Of a stretch of 64,000 bases of DNA, positions 34,025 to 42,968 are shown one piece after another. Position 1 is the first letter of the stretch; every line of letters starts with the position of its first letter. The stretch comes from Caulobacter flavus. GTDB taxonomy: Bacteria > Pseudomonadota > Alphaproteobacteria > Caulobacterales > Caulobacteraceae. The position numbers and the translations under genes are program-made. Below the pieces are notes generated by a model that was not told where the DNA came from, searched no databases, and saw nothing but the letters and a program-made list of their open reading frames with translations. The stretch lies in assembly GCF_003722335.1 (NCBI RefSeq), contig NZ_CP026100.1, positions 4,190,001 through 4,254,000 of the forward strand, in the 5' to 3' direction.

Positions 34025-34943
34025 TCAACTGCAGACGCGGCAGGTGCGCGATCTTGCCGTTGCGCTTGCGCAGGCGGCCGGTCCGTTCGGGCTGGCTGAT
34101 GGCGAGAAAGTGGGAAACCAACTCGTCCTCGCCCTGCAACTTCACCGCCACCGGATAGTCCAGCGCCTCAGGCCAGACCGCCCCCAGGCGTGAGACCGCA
34201 TCGTTCTGCACGGCGTAGAAGCCCGCCTCGAACGGCGCGATCAGCCCTCGGGTCTCCAACATGATCTGGTTCAGCCCCACCAGGTACTCGCGAACGAGAG
34301 GCGTGATGTCGATCATGCCCTGGTCGTCCTTGAGGGCCTGCAGCAGCGGCTGGACCTTGGTCTTGAACGTCATCTCGACGTCATCGACGCGCAGGCGCGG
34401 CCTGATCGAATAGACCAGCTTGAAGTCCTTTCCGTCCTCGCCAGCGGGCTGACGCTTGTGGTCGAAGGTCATGGCGCTGATGCTGCTGCCACGGTGCTGG
34501 GAATAGTTGCGCAAAGCGTCCATGAACCGATAGGCGCGGCTGTCGTCGTAGACCCGTGATGTCGCCGTCTTGAACGCCGCCATCAGCGCGTCTCCGCCGA
34601 TCGACCGCATTCGCTGCGGCGCGCTGTCGAGAAAGGCCCGGGCGGTGCTGAGAAGGTTGTCCAGGAGCCGGGCCGAGCCGCGCCGCGCATCATCGATCTC
34701 TTCCCACCCCTCTTCGGATCCAAGAGCGTGGGCCAGCGTGATCAGAACCTGCCCTTCCTCATAGGCCCTATAGTTCTGAGTGACGGCGTCGTAGATCTCC
34801 TCGATCCAGAAGATATCCCGCAGACCATCGACCGCGCGGCCGATAGCCTCGAACTCCGCCGGTTCCAGGCTAACTGTGGGCGGCGCCCTGCCGAGGACGA
34901 GTGCAGTCAGCTCATATCGGATGGACAAACTCCCCCTCCCCAT
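34017..34943 (-). CDS. Hypothetical protein (308 aa)
   Basis: Not recognised. A soluble, mainly helical protein with Glu/Asp- and Arg-rich helices, including EIYDAVTQNYRAYEEGQVLI and DALRNYSQHRGSSISAMTF. That last segment looks like the RNxxxH-type motif of HEPN-like or Abi proteins (Arg-Asn near a His in a helix), but spacing is not decisive. It lies 20 bases after czcD on the same strand, so it may be cotranscribed with the CDF transporter, and it overlaps the convergent unknown gene at its 3' end. Codon use fits neighbouring island genes. Confidence 0.55.
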   Translation of the reverse strand: MGRGSLSIRYELTALVLGRAPPTVSLEPAEFEAIGRAVDGLRDIFWIEEIYDAVTQNYRAYEEGQVLITLAHALGSEEGWEEIDDARRGSARLLDNLLSTARAFLDSAPQRMRSIGGDALMAAFKTATSRVYDDSRAYRFMDALRNYSQHRGSSISAMTFDHKRQPAGEDGKDFKLVYSIRPRLRVDDVEMTFKTKVQPLLQALKDDQGMIDITPLVREYLVGLNQIMLETRGLIAPFEAGFYAVQNDAVSRLGAVWPEALDYPVAVKLQGEDELVSHFLAISQPERTGRLRKRNGKIAHLPRLQLIS

Positions 34944-34963
34944 TCCTGGCCAGGACGGCGCCC

Positions 34964-35851
34964 CTAGGCGTGCGCCCCCGGCTCGCAGGATGACGCCTCC
35001 ACCTGAACCGTCACGTGATGAAGATCAAAATCAGCGGCAAGCCGTTCGCAAACAGTGCGCCGGACCTCTTCGCCGTCGGCCTGATCGGTCAGGACGACGT
35101 GCACTGTGCACGTGGCCTCGTCAGCCCCGGTCGTCCAAACATGCAGTTCGTGGGTGGCGGCCACACCCGAAATGGCCTCGATGCTCATGCGGACCTTGGT
35201 CAGCGCCAAGCCTGTTGGTGCGCCCTCCAGCAGAATGCGGGTCGATTCTTTCAGCAGAATCCAGGTTCGCGGCAACACCCAAAGACCGATGCCGATGGCC
35301 ACGATCGGGTCAACGAACCGCCAGCCGGTCAGGCGAATGACGACGGCGCCGGCGATCACGCCAAGCGACCCCAGCATGTCAGCCCAGACTTCCAGATAGG
35401 CGCCTTTGACGTTGAGGCTCTTGTCCTTGGCCCCGCTCAGGAGCCGCATCGCGATCAGGTTGATGCCCAGGCCCAGCACGGCCACCACCAACATGCCCAT
35501 GGACTGCACGGGCTCGGGCTCGACGATCCGCTTGATTCCCTCAACCAACACATAGATCGCCACGGCGAACAGGAGCACGGCGTTGAAGGCCGCCGCCAGG
35601 ATCTCGAAGCGGCGATAGCCGAAGGTAAAGGTGTCCGTGGGTTTGCGCCGCCCGATCCTGATCGCCGCCAAAGCTATGGCCAGGGCGGCCGCGTCGGTGA
35701 ACATGTGCGCAGCGTCCGACAGCAGCGCCAGGCTGTTGAAGGCTAAGCCGGCAATAACCTCGGCGACCAGGAACGTCGAGGTCAGCGCCAAGGCTATGGT
35801 CAGCCGCCGGGCGTTGGCCTGACCCGCGCCATGATCGTGTCCCGCTCCCAT
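34964..35851 (-). CDS. czcD: CDF cation efflux transporter, CzcD type
   Basis: A 295-residue inner-membrane protein with six hydrophobic helices and a cytoplasmic C-terminal domain (about residues 205 to 290). The zinc-site residues are visible in LALLSDAAHMFTDAAAL (HxxxD in TM2) and LEVWADMLGSLGV (D in TM5). The N-terminus MGAGHDHGAG is a short His motif. AAGGAG precedes the ATG at 35851. It exports Zn2+, Cd2+ or Co2+ from the cytoplasm using the proton gradient and works together with the periplasm-spanning CzcCBA pump encoded just upstream on the same strand. Confidence 0.95.
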   Translation of the reverse strand: MGAGHDHGAGQANARRLTIALALTSTFLVAEVIAGLAFNSLALLSDAAHMFTDAAALAIALAAIRIGRRKPTDTFTFGYRRFEILAAAFNAVLLFAVAIYVLVEGIKRIVEPEPVQSMGMLVVAVLGLGINLIAMRLLSGAKDKSLNVKGAYLEVWADMLGSLGVIAGAVVIRLTGWRFVDPIVAIGIGLWVLPRTWILLKESTRILLEGAPTGLALTKVRMSIEAISGVAATHELHVWTTGADEATCTVHVVLTDQADGEEVRRTVCERLAADFDLHHVTVQVEASSCEPGAHA

Positions 35852-35909
35852 GAGCGCATACTCCTTTTTGAAGGCGAAGGACGGGTTTCACCGTCCGTAA
35901 AACTCAACT

Positions 35910-36383
35910 CTAGAGTCTGCCGCGATGACTCATACGAGAGCGCGGTTGGTCTGGGCCTGGCTTCAGTCGCCGGCTCAACGCCGCAGCGACTTGCTCGCAG
36001 GCGCTTCGTACAGCGGCCTCATGCTCGTTCGGCCCGCGCTGAAGCTTCACCAGCCAAAGCGGCGTTTGGGTCACCTGGGTCAGCCGCGTCCCGGATTTCC
36101 AAGGCTCCAGACGAAAGCGCTCGAAACTGTAGCCATACCATCGGCGACCGAACCGGAAACTGAGGCAGCGCCCCTCCTCCAACCCATCAATCGTGGACGG
36201 GGTTCGACGACGTCCGGCCGATGGCTGTCGCAGAATGTGGACGACCCGCGCATGAAGCTTGGCCTCACCAACCAACCGGCGATGAGGATGCCAATCAGCC
36301 CAGTGAGAAAAGTCGGTAAGCGATCGCCACACCGCTTCGGGTGTTGCGTCGATGTTGCAATGGTGTTCGACGACAATCGTCAT
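35910..36383 (-). CDS. SRPBCC-family protein
   Basis: A 157-residue soluble protein of the START/Bet v1-like hydrophobic-pocket fold. Typical opening TIVVEHHCNIDATPEAVWRSLTDFSHWADWHP and the later LTQVTQTPLWLVK give the first helix-grip features. Ligand unknown. It lies between the DUF190/czc operon and czcD, all on the minus strand, with 61 bases before it and 58 after it. No metal-binding motif is evident. SRPBCC genes occur in many metal clusters without a clear role, so no function is proposed. An ACTCTAGAGT palindrome at 35907 to 35916 overlaps its 3' end, which could be part of the czcD promoter. Confidence 0.75.
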   Translation of the reverse strand: MTIVVEHHCNIDATPEAVWRSLTDFSHWADWHPHRRLVGEAKLHARVVHILRQPSAGRRRTPSTIDGLEEGRCLSFRFGRRWYGYSFERFRLEPWKSGTRLTQVTQTPLWLVKLQRGPNEHEAAVRSACEQVAAALSRRLKPGPDQPRSRMSHRGRL

Positions 36384-36444
36384 AGCAATTTCCCGAAAAT
36401 CGGGGATCGGCGCGCCGGGACGAGCTCAGCGCGCCGCGACACCC

Positions 36445-36789
36445 TTACACGTAGGGGATGCGGTGACCGCCGTAGCGGACCACTTCCACCTTCTCCAGAG
36501 TGACGAGACCGATCTCGTCGCCCTGCTCCAGCCCATCGATGAAGGGACGGATCTTGGCCTCCTCATCGACGATCTCGACCACCACCGGCAGGTTCGAGTT
36601 CAGATGAAACCCGCCTGCGCCGTGCATGATGCTCGAGGCCCCAAAGCCCCTCAGGCCACGCAGAACCGTGGCCCCGGCCAGCCCGACCAGGCGAGCGCGA
36701 TCGACGAGAGCCTCGAAATACGGACGGTCGCCCGACATCGCATTCTCGTCGGTGTAGATCCGCAGCAGCAGTGCGTTTCCAGGAATCAT
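36445..36789 (-). CDS. DUF190 (PII-like) protein
   Basis: A 114-residue protein of the DUF190 family, which has a ferredoxin-like fold similar to PII signal proteins. Typical elements are LLLRIYTDENAMSGDRPYFEALVDRAR, GATVLRGLRGFGASSIMH and PVVVEIVDEEAKIRPFI. The ATG at 36789 is preferred over the GTG at 36792 because AAGGAGG then sits 5 bases away. Its ribosome site overlaps the stop of czcA, so it is the last gene of the czcCBA unit. DUF190 proteins bind nucleotides or regulate neighbouring transporters (fluoride, metals); here it may tune the RND pump. That role is inferred from position. Confidence 0.85.
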   Translation of the reverse strand: MIPGNALLLRIYTDENAMSGDRPYFEALVDRARLVGLAGATVLRGLRGFGASSIMHGAGGFHLNSNLPVVVEIVDEEAKIRPFIDGLEQGDEIGLVTLEKVEVVRYGGHRIPYV

Positions 36790-36799
36790 CACGTCCTCC

Positions 36800-39700
36800 T
36801 TAGATCTGGGGCGCAGCCGCTTGCTGACGCTCGGCCTTGCGCAGGACGAAGCGGCAGATAGCGGGCAGGACGAAAAGGGTCAGGGCCGTGGCCGTGATCA
36901 GGCCGCCGATGACGACGGTGGCCAGCGGACGCTGGACCTCCGCGCCGGTGCCGCTCGCCAGCGCCATGGGAACGAACCCCAGCGAGGCGACCAGGCCCGT
37001 CATCATCACAGGTCGAAGGCGCTCCATGGCCCCGTTGATGATCGCGTCCTTCAGGGGAAGGCCTGTGACCAGGCGCTGGCGGATTGCGGTCATCATCACC
37101 AGGCCGTTGAGCACCGCCACACCGGAGAGCGCGATGAACCCGACCGCGGCCGAGACCGAGAACGGGATACCTCGCAGCGCCAGCGCGAACACCCCGCCGG
37201 CCAGGGCCAGCGGAATGGCCGAAAACACCGCCGCAGCCGGCGCGACGCCGCCCAGGGCCATGAACAGCAGGCCGAAGATCAGCAGGAAACACAGTGGCAC
37301 CACGAGGCCCAGGCGCGCCTGGGCGGCCTTGAGGTTCTCGAACTGACCGCCCCAGACCAGCCAGGAGCCGGTCGGCAGGGTGACCTGCTGGCCGATCTTC
37401 TCCTGGGCTTCGCCGACGAACGAGCCAAGGTCGGCGCCACGGACGTTGGCCTGGACGACGACCCGACGCTTGCCGTTCTCGCGGCTGACCTGGTTAAGCC
37501 CCTCCGAGTAGGAGAACTTGGCCACGTCGCGCAGCGGCACCGAGGCTCGCGGTCCGCCACCGGCGCGCTCCGGCAGCATCACCGGCAAGGCGCCCACCGC
37601 GTCCAGATCGTTGCGGCTGGCGTCCGGCAGGCGAACGGTGACGTCAAAGCGCCGGTCGCCCTGGAAGACGAGGCCGGCTTCACGACCACCCATCGCCACG
37701 GCCAGGGTGTCGGCGACCTCCTCGACCGTCAGGCCAAAGCGGCCGATGGCGTCGCGATCGAGCTGGACATCCAGGGTTGGGAAGCCCGAGGTCTGCTCGA
37801 CCTTGACGTCGGCCGCGCCCTTGACGGTGCGCAGCACACCAGCGATCTCCTCGGCCGTCCGGGTCATGGCTTCGAGGTCGTCGCCGTAGACCTTGATGGC
37901 CACGTCGCCACGCACGCCGGCGATGAGCTCGTTGAAGCGCATCTGGATCGGCTGGCTGAACTCGTAGGCGTTGCCGGTCAGGCCTTCGAGCTTGTTCTCG
38001 ATACGGCCGATCAGCTCGGCCTTGGTTTCCTTCTTGTTGGGCCACTCTTCCTTGGGCTTGAGGATGACGAAGCTGTCCGCGGCGTTGGGCGGCATCGGGT
38101 CGCTGGCGACCTCGGCCGTACCGGTCTTGGAGTAGACGAAGGCCACTTCCGGGAAGGTGGCGATCTGGCGTTCGATCCGCCGCTGCATACGCAGCGACTG
38201 CTCCAGCGACGTCGACGGGATGCGCAGGGCCTGAATGGCCATGTCTTTCTCGTCGAGCTGGGGCGTGAACTCGCGACCCAGGAAGTTGAAGGTCACGGCC
38301 GCGGCCAGGAAGATGCCGATCGAGGCGACGATCACCGGCAGCGGACGATCGACAACCTTGCGCAGCAGCGGCTCATAGCGGGATTTGGTCCAGCGAACGG
38401 CCGCCACTTCCTTCTCAGCGACCTTGCCGCGGATGAGCAGCGCGATCATGGCGGGGATGAAGGTCAGCGACAGGATGAAGGCGCCGGCCAGGGCCAGCAT
38501 CACCGTGATCGCCATCGGCGAGAAGGTCTTGCCCTCGACGCCGGTGAACGTCAGCAGCGGCGCATAGACCAGCAGGATGATCGCCTGACCGTAGACGGTC
38601 GGGGAGATCATTTCACGGGCCGCTTCGCGGGTTTCAGCAAGCCGTTCCGACAGGGTCAGCAGACGGCCTTCGTGATGCTGGCGCTCGGCCAGACGACGCA
38701 GGCTGTTCTCGACAATGATCACCGCGCCATCGACGATGAGACCAAAGTCCAGAGCCCCAAGGCTCATCAGGTTGCCCGAGACGCCCAGCTTGTTCATGCC
38801 GATAGCGGTCATCAGCATCGACAGCGGGATCACCAGGGCGGTGATCAGGGCGGCGCGGAAGTTGCCCAGCAGCAGGAAGAGCACGACGATGACGAGCAGA
38901 GCGCCTTCGACGAGGTTCTTCTCGACGGTCTTGATTGTAGCGCCGACCAGCTTGGAGCGGTCGTAAACCACCTGGGCCTTGACGTCGGCGGGTAGCGACT
39001 TGGTGACTTCGGCCAGCATCTTGCCCGAGGCGGCCGCCACCGATCGGCTGTTTTCGCCGGTCAGCATCAGCACCGTACCGACGACCACTTCTTCGCCGTT
39101 CTCCGAGGCCGCACCGGTACGCAGGGCGCCGCCAATGCGGACCAAGGCGACGTCGCGGACGAACACGGGCACGCCGCCGCGGTTGGCGACAGTGGCGCGG
39201 GCGATCTCGTCGACCGATTTGACGCGAGCATCGGCGCGGACCAGGAAGGCCTCCCCTCCCCGCTCGACGAAGTTGGCGCCGACCGCGAGGTTGGCCGCTT
39301 CAAGGGCGGTGGCCAGTTCGCTGAACGACACGCCATAGGCGGCCATGCGGCTGGCGTCCGGTTGAACCACGAACTGCTTCTCGAACCCGCCGATGGAGTC
39401 GACGCCGGCGACGCCAGGCACCGAACGCATCTGTGGCCGGACGATCCAGTCCTGCACTTCGCGCAGATAGGCTGCTTGGGCGGTCGGGTCGGCGAGGCGC
39501 TCGCCCGTCGGGGTCAGGTAGGCCCCGTCGGACTGCCAGCCGGGCTCGCCGTCCTTGGCCTTGGCGCCCTTGCCGCCCGGATGCTCGAAGGCGACGGTCC
39601 ACATCAGGACCTCACCCAGGCCCGAGGAGATCGGGCCCATCGCCGGCTCGGCGCCGGCCGGCAGGCTCTGGCGAACCTGGGTCAGGCGCTCGGCCACCTG

Positions 39701-40024
39701 CTGGCGGGCGAAGTAGATGTCTGTCTTCTCCTTGAAGACGATCGTCACCTGCGAGAAGCCGTTGCGCGAGATCGAGCGCGTGGACTCCAGGCCGGGGATA
39801 CCGGCCATGGCGGTCTCCACCGGGTAGGTGACCAGCTTCTCAACCTCGGCCGGAGCCAGGGTCGAGGCGACGGTGTTGATCTGCACCTGCTTGTTGGTGA
39901 TGTCCGGCACCGCGTCGATCGGCAGGCGGACCAGATTGAGGATACCGATGGAGGCGACGAGCGCGACGAGCGCCACGACCGCCCAGCGGAAGCGAACCGA
40001 TAGGTCGAGGATGCGCCCGATCAA
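36800..40024 (-). CDS. czcA: CzcA-type RND heavy-metal efflux pump (HME1)
   Basis: A 1074-residue inner-membrane RND protein of normal length. Twelve helices flank two periplasmic porter domains. The TM4 proton-relay signature is DFGLIVDGAVIIVEN, with Asp426, Asp432 and Glu439; this DFGxxxDGAxxxVEN form is characteristic of the Zn/Cd/Co group (HME1). GREFTPQLDEKDMAIQ is also typical. It exports divalent cations from the periplasm or inner membrane through CzcB and CzcC to the outside. Its ATG overlaps the czcB stop (ATGA). Exact metal preference cannot be read from sequence alone. Confidence 0.95.
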   Translation of the reverse strand: MIGRILDLSVRFRWAVVALVALVASIGILNLVRLPIDAVPDITNKQVQINTVASTLAPAEVEKLVTYPVETAMAGIPGLESTRSISRNGFSQVTIVFKEKTDIYFARQQVAERLTQVRQSLPAGAEPAMGPISSGLGEVLMWTVAFEHPGGKGAKAKDGEPGWQSDGAYLTPTGERLADPTAQAAYLREVQDWIVRPQMRSVPGVAGVDSIGGFEKQFVVQPDASRMAAYGVSFSELATALEAANLAVGANFVERGGEAFLVRADARVKSVDEIARATVANRGGVPVFVRDVALVRIGGALRTGAASENGEEVVVGTVLMLTGENSRSVAAASGKMLAEVTKSLPADVKAQVVYDRSKLVGATIKTVEKNLVEGALLVIVVLFLLLGNFRAALITALVIPLSMLMTAIGMNKLGVSGNLMSLGALDFGLIVDGAVIIVENSLRRLAERQHHEGRLLTLSERLAETREAAREMISPTVYGQAIILLVYAPLLTFTGVEGKTFSPMAITVMLALAGAFILSLTFIPAMIALLIRGKVAEKEVAAVRWTKSRYEPLLRKVVDRPLPVIVASIGIFLAAAVTFNFLGREFTPQLDEKDMAIQALRIPSTSLEQSLRMQRRIERQIATFPEVAFVYSKTGTAEVASDPMPPNAADSFVILKPKEEWPNKKETKAELIGRIENKLEGLTGNAYEFSQPIQMRFNELIAGVRGDVAIKVYGDDLEAMTRTAEEIAGVLRTVKGAADVKVEQTSGFPTLDVQLDRDAIGRFGLTVEEVADTLAVAMGGREAGLVFQGDRRFDVTVRLPDASRNDLDAVGALPVMLPERAGGGPRASVPLRDVAKFSYSEGLNQVSRENGKRRVVVQANVRGADLGSFVGEAQEKIGQQVTLPTGSWLVWGGQFENLKAAQARLGLVVPLCFLLIFGLLFMALGGVAPAAAVFSAIPLALAGGVFALALRGIPFSVSAAVGFIALSGVAVLNGLVMMTAIRQRLVTGLPLKDAIINGAMERLRPVMMTGLVASLGFVPMALASGTGAEVQRPLATVVIGGLITATALTLFVLPAICRFVLRKAERQQAAAPQI

Positions 40025-41190
40025 TGTTCGGCCTCCCCCTTGGCCATCTCGGCCTTCAGCAGGAAGGCGCCCTTGCCGGCAATCTGCTCACCGACCTTCA
40101 CGCCCGAGACGATCTCGACCTGGCCGCCGCCACGGCGGCCGATCTTCACCGGCCGCGGTTCGAAGCCAGTCTTGGTGCGCACGAAGACAACGTCCTTGCC
40201 CTCGACGGACTGGACGGCCTCGTCTGGCGCTGCGAACCGGCCAGCATCGACGGCGGCCCCGCGCGGAGTAATGCGAGCGCGCAGGGCCTGGCCAGGGGCC
40301 AGGTCCGAAGCGCCTGACGACAGGGTCAGGACGGCGGTGGCCGAGCGGCTCTCGGCGTCCAGGCCCGGGGTCACCGAACGGACGACTGCCGGGATCGAAC
40401 CCGTGGCGGTCTCGACGCTGGCGATATCGCCCGGCTTGACGCGCAAAGCGTCGGCGGCCGGCAGAGCGGCCTGGACCTCGATCTTGGCCGGGTCGGCGAC
40501 CCGGAAGAGTTCGGTCCCGGCCGTGACGTAGGCGCCGAGCACGGCATTGGAGCCGGTAATGCGGCCCGAGATCGGGCTGGTCACGGCGATCGTGCGGCCG
40601 TTGCCCGAGACCCCGGCGGCGGCCCCGGCGCTGCTGGCGCGGCGCAGTTCTGCATCGGCGATGGCGGCCTCGGCCTGGGCAGCCTCAAGATCCTGACGCG
40701 CGGTGATCTTGGCGTCGAAAAGCTTCTTCTCGCGCACCAAGGCCTGGCGCGCGGCCGTGGCCTTGGCCGCGGCGGCCGAGCGTTCGGCGCTGATGGCGGC
40801 GGCGTCTCGGCTTTCAATCGCGGCGATGGTCTCGCCGGCCGCAACGCTGTCGCCAAGGCGCTTGACGATGCGCACCACAGCGCCGTCGGCGCGCGCCGCC
40901 AGGGTCGCCGCGCCATTTGGCGTGGCGGCCACGGTGGCCTGGGTGACGATCGCGGCATCGAGGCCGCCGGCGGCCAGGGTGACCACCTGGATATTCTCCG
41001 AGGCGATCCGATCGCCGCTCATGGCGACGTGCGGCTTTTCACCCTTGTGATCTTCTTCGGCGGGGGCGGCAGCGGCCGGCTTTTCGGCCGGGGCCAGGAG
41101 CGTACGGCCGGCTAGCGCACCGACGCCTACGGCGAGGAGGCTGCTGACCGCGACAGCGGTGAGCAGGGTCTTCCGGTCTTGGGTCTTCAT
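40021..41190 (-). CDS. czcB: CzcB-type periplasmic adaptor (membrane fusion protein)
   Basis: A 389-residue HlyD-family adaptor. An N-terminal membrane anchor (LLTAVAVSSLLAVGVGALAG) is followed by a periplasmic lipoyl half-motif (DGAVVRIVKRLGDSVAAGETIAAI), an Ala-rich alpha-hairpin (about 125 to 185), the second half-lipoyl domain (TSPISGRITGSNAVLGAYV) and a barrel domain ending in GGQVEIVSGVKVGEQIAGKGAFLL. It bridges CzcA and CzcC. The His/Glu-poor N-terminus lacks the long His-rich stretch of some CzcB proteins but has HKGEKPH. The ATG at 41190 with AGGGG about 10 bases upstream is preferred to a TTG at 41193. Confidence 0.92.
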   Translation of the reverse strand: MKTQDRKTLLTAVAVSSLLAVGVGALAGRTLLAPAEKPAAAAPAEEDHKGEKPHVAMSGDRIASENIQVVTLAAGGLDAAIVTQATVAATPNGAATLAARADGAVVRIVKRLGDSVAAGETIAAIESRDAAAISAERSAAAAKATAARQALVREKKLFDAKITARQDLEAAQAEAAIADAELRRASSAGAAAGVSGNGRTIAVTSPISGRITGSNAVLGAYVTAGTELFRVADPAKIEVQAALPAADALRVKPGDIASVETATGSIPAVVRSVTPGLDAESRSATAVLTLSSGASDLAPGQALRARITPRGAAVDAGRFAAPDEAVQSVEGKDVVFVRTKTGFEPRPVKIGRRGGGQVEIVSGVKVGEQIAGKGAFLLKAEMAKGEAEH

Positions 41191-41202
41191 CAAGAAAATC
41201 CC

Positions 41203-42429
41203 CTATTGAGCGGCGGCGCGTTCGAGCGCGGCCAGGGCCTTGGCGCGATCGAGGCGCGCGGCGATGAGGTCGGTACGGGCGGCGGTCAGCGCCGTCTGGG
41301 CGTCGAGCACTTCGAGAAGGGAGAACTTCCCGGCCTCGAAGCCCTTCCGGGAAAGGTCGACTGCGGTCTGGGCCTGCGGGACGATCTTGCCGTCCAGGAC
41401 GGCCAGCTTGGCGTCGGCCGCGCGCAGCGAGGCCTCGGCGTCGTTGATCGTCCGGACCGAACGCACCAGCGCCAGGCGCTCCTTAGCTTCGGCGGCCGTG
41501 GCGTCGGCGCGGGCGGCAGCGACGTTGCCCTGGTTGCGGTTGAGCACCGGGATCGGAGCGGTAAAGCCGACGGTCACGGCGGAGTCGCCCGTCTGCTCGA
41601 AGCGTCGCACGCCGGCTTGGACGGTCAGGTCAGGACGACCCGCTGCGCGCTCGCGATCGATGACCGCCTGCGCCGTCGCCTTCTCGGCGCGCGCCAGGCG
41701 CACGTCGAGCGTTTCGCCAGGATCGACGAGGGTGGTCTTGCGCTCGGCAGGCGCCACGTCCGTCAGTTCGACGGCGACATTGGCCTCTCCCCAGAGGGAG
41801 ACCAGCGCCCTACGGGCCGCCAGGGCCTCGGCCTCGGCGGCAATGACGGCGGCGGCGGCCTCGCGGCTGGCGGCCTCGGCGCGCAGAGCCCTAAGCGGCG
41901 GCTCGCGGCCGCTCTCGACCAGGGTGGCTGCGACGCTGGAAAGGCCCTCGGCGCGCTGCGCCGTTTCGCGGGCCAGCACCAGACGGTCCTCGCTGGCCTG
42001 GGCCTCGGCGTAGCGCACCGTAACTTCCTGGCTAAGGTCGGCCTTGGCCATAGCGAAGCTGATACGGGCGGCATCCACTTCAGCGTCGGCGGCGGCGGCG
42101 CGAGTGCGGCGCTTGCCGCCCAGTTCCAGCCGCTGACTGACCGTCAGGGTGGTTTCGGTCGAACCGAAGCCGCCATAGGGACCAGAACCCGCGAAGTTCT
42201 CAGCCTGCAGGCCGGCTTCTGGGTTGGGCATCAGGCCGGCCTGACGGGCACGACCTTCGGCTGCGGTGACCGAGGCCTGGGCCGCGGTCACGATCGGTGA
42301 TTGGGTCTGGGCGCGCGACAACGCGTCGGCCAGGGTGACAGGTTCGGCGAAGGCGCGCAGGGGCGCGCCGAAGCCGACGAGCGCCGCAACCGCGCCGAAG
42401 ACGGCGGGCCGGGCAAGACGGGAGAACAT
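41203..42429 (-). CDS. czcC: CzcC-type outer-membrane efflux protein (TolC family)
   Basis: A 408-residue outer-membrane channel subunit. The signal peptide ends at APLRAFA, followed by PVTLADALSRAQTQSPIV, the standard start of a TolC repeat. Two repeats each have long Ala/Glu/Arg-rich helices, and the second begins near GFTAPIPVLNRNQGNVAAARAD, the PVFNR-type strand of the CzcC/CusC group. It forms the outer conduit for CzcBA. The gene starts the core czcCBA operon, 59 bases after the small upstream gene, and is followed 12 bases later by czcB. Confidence 0.92.
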   Translation of the reverse strand: MFSRLARPAVFGAVAALVGFGAPLRAFAEPVTLADALSRAQTQSPIVTAAQASVTAAEGRARQAGLMPNPEAGLQAENFAGSGPYGGFGSTETTLTVSQRLELGGKRRTRAAAADAEVDAARISFAMAKADLSQEVTVRYAEAQASEDRLVLARETAQRAEGLSSVAATLVESGREPPLRALRAEAASREAAAAVIAAEAEALAARRALVSLWGEANVAVELTDVAPAERKTTLVDPGETLDVRLARAEKATAQAVIDRERAAGRPDLTVQAGVRRFEQTGDSAVTVGFTAPIPVLNRNQGNVAAARADATAAEAKERLALVRSVRTINDAEASLRAADAKLAVLDGKIVPQAQTAVDLSRKGFEAGKFSLLEVLDAQTALTAARTDLIAARLDRAKALAALERAAAQ

Positions 42430-42488
42430 GGAAAATCCCAGATTGCGTTACTGACGATGGCGGTCACGCGCGCGAGGGCGCGGCCACG

Positions 42489-42860
42489 TCAGGCGCGGGG
42501 AGGTTCTTTCGGACCGTCGGGAAGATTCGAGGGCGGCAAGCCCGTTTCGGCGGGCGCTAGATTTGCGCCGCTGATCTGGGCGACAACCTGCCGCACAATG
42601 ATTGGCGACGCTGGAGAAACACTTTGATGGCAATGGCCGTGGATACAGGCGTCGCCGCCAGTTTCACGCTGCCCATTGCCGCCATGGTTATGAGCCGGAT
42701 CGGTGACTTGCTGCCCGGGCGTGGTTTGCACCAACTCCACCGCCGAAGTATCCGATGAGCAAACCATACTATCGAGCGTCGGCACGAGCGACAGACACAG
42801 CACGAGGCAAGCGAAGATCGCCCCCATCGTGTGTTTCAGCCATGTCGACAGTCGCGCCAT
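42489..42860 (-). CDS. Small secreted His/Cys protein at the head of the czc operon
   Basis: About 123 residues when started at the ATG at 42860, with GAGGG upstream; a longer frame to 42953 adds only arginine-rich sequence. A hydrophobic leader (MGAIFACLVLCLSLVPTLDS) is followed by a soluble region with DPAHNHGGNGQ and DACIHGHCHQ, clusters of His and Cys suited to bind Zn or Cd in the periplasm. Similar short proteins often precede czcCBA in Caulobacteraceae-like clusters, but no family name is certain. It is first in the minus-strand operon, just downstream of a perfect dyad at 42885 to 42900. Confidence 0.65.
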   Translation of the reverse strand: MARLSTWLKHTMGAIFACLVLCLSLVPTLDSMVCSSDTSAVELVQTTPGQQVTDPAHNHGGNGQRETGGDACIHGHCHQSVSPASPIIVRQVVAQISGANLAPAETGLPPSNLPDGPKEPPRA

Positions 42861-42884
42861 TCGCCCTCTTAACAGCCAACCTGC

Positions 42885-42900
42885 AACGCGTGAACGCGTT
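42885..42900. promoter_or_regulatory. Perfect dyad ahead of the czc operon, candidate operator
   Basis: AACGCGT at 42885 to 42891 and ACGCGTT at 42894 to 42900 form a perfect inverted repeat with a 2-base spacer. Read on the minus strand, an AT-rich stretch (TTGTAATTATG) lies immediately before it, a possible -10 region. The site is 25 bases ahead of the first gene of the czc unit. No repressor for it is identified in the window. Confidence 0.4.
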
Positions 42901-42968
42901 ACATAATTACAAACATTGGGCTCATCGAGCCGATCGCCCGGCAGCAGCCTCACCGCAATCGCCGAACC

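Noticed and set aside
35907..35916. ACTCTAGAGT palindrome as a MerR operator for czcD
   Set aside because: No correctly spaced -35 and -10 boxes could be placed around it; kept only as a remark.
36821..38995. 724-codon plus-strand frame opposite czcA
   Set aside because: Shadow of a high-GC RND gene; protein rich in Asp, Gln, Arg and His with no fold.
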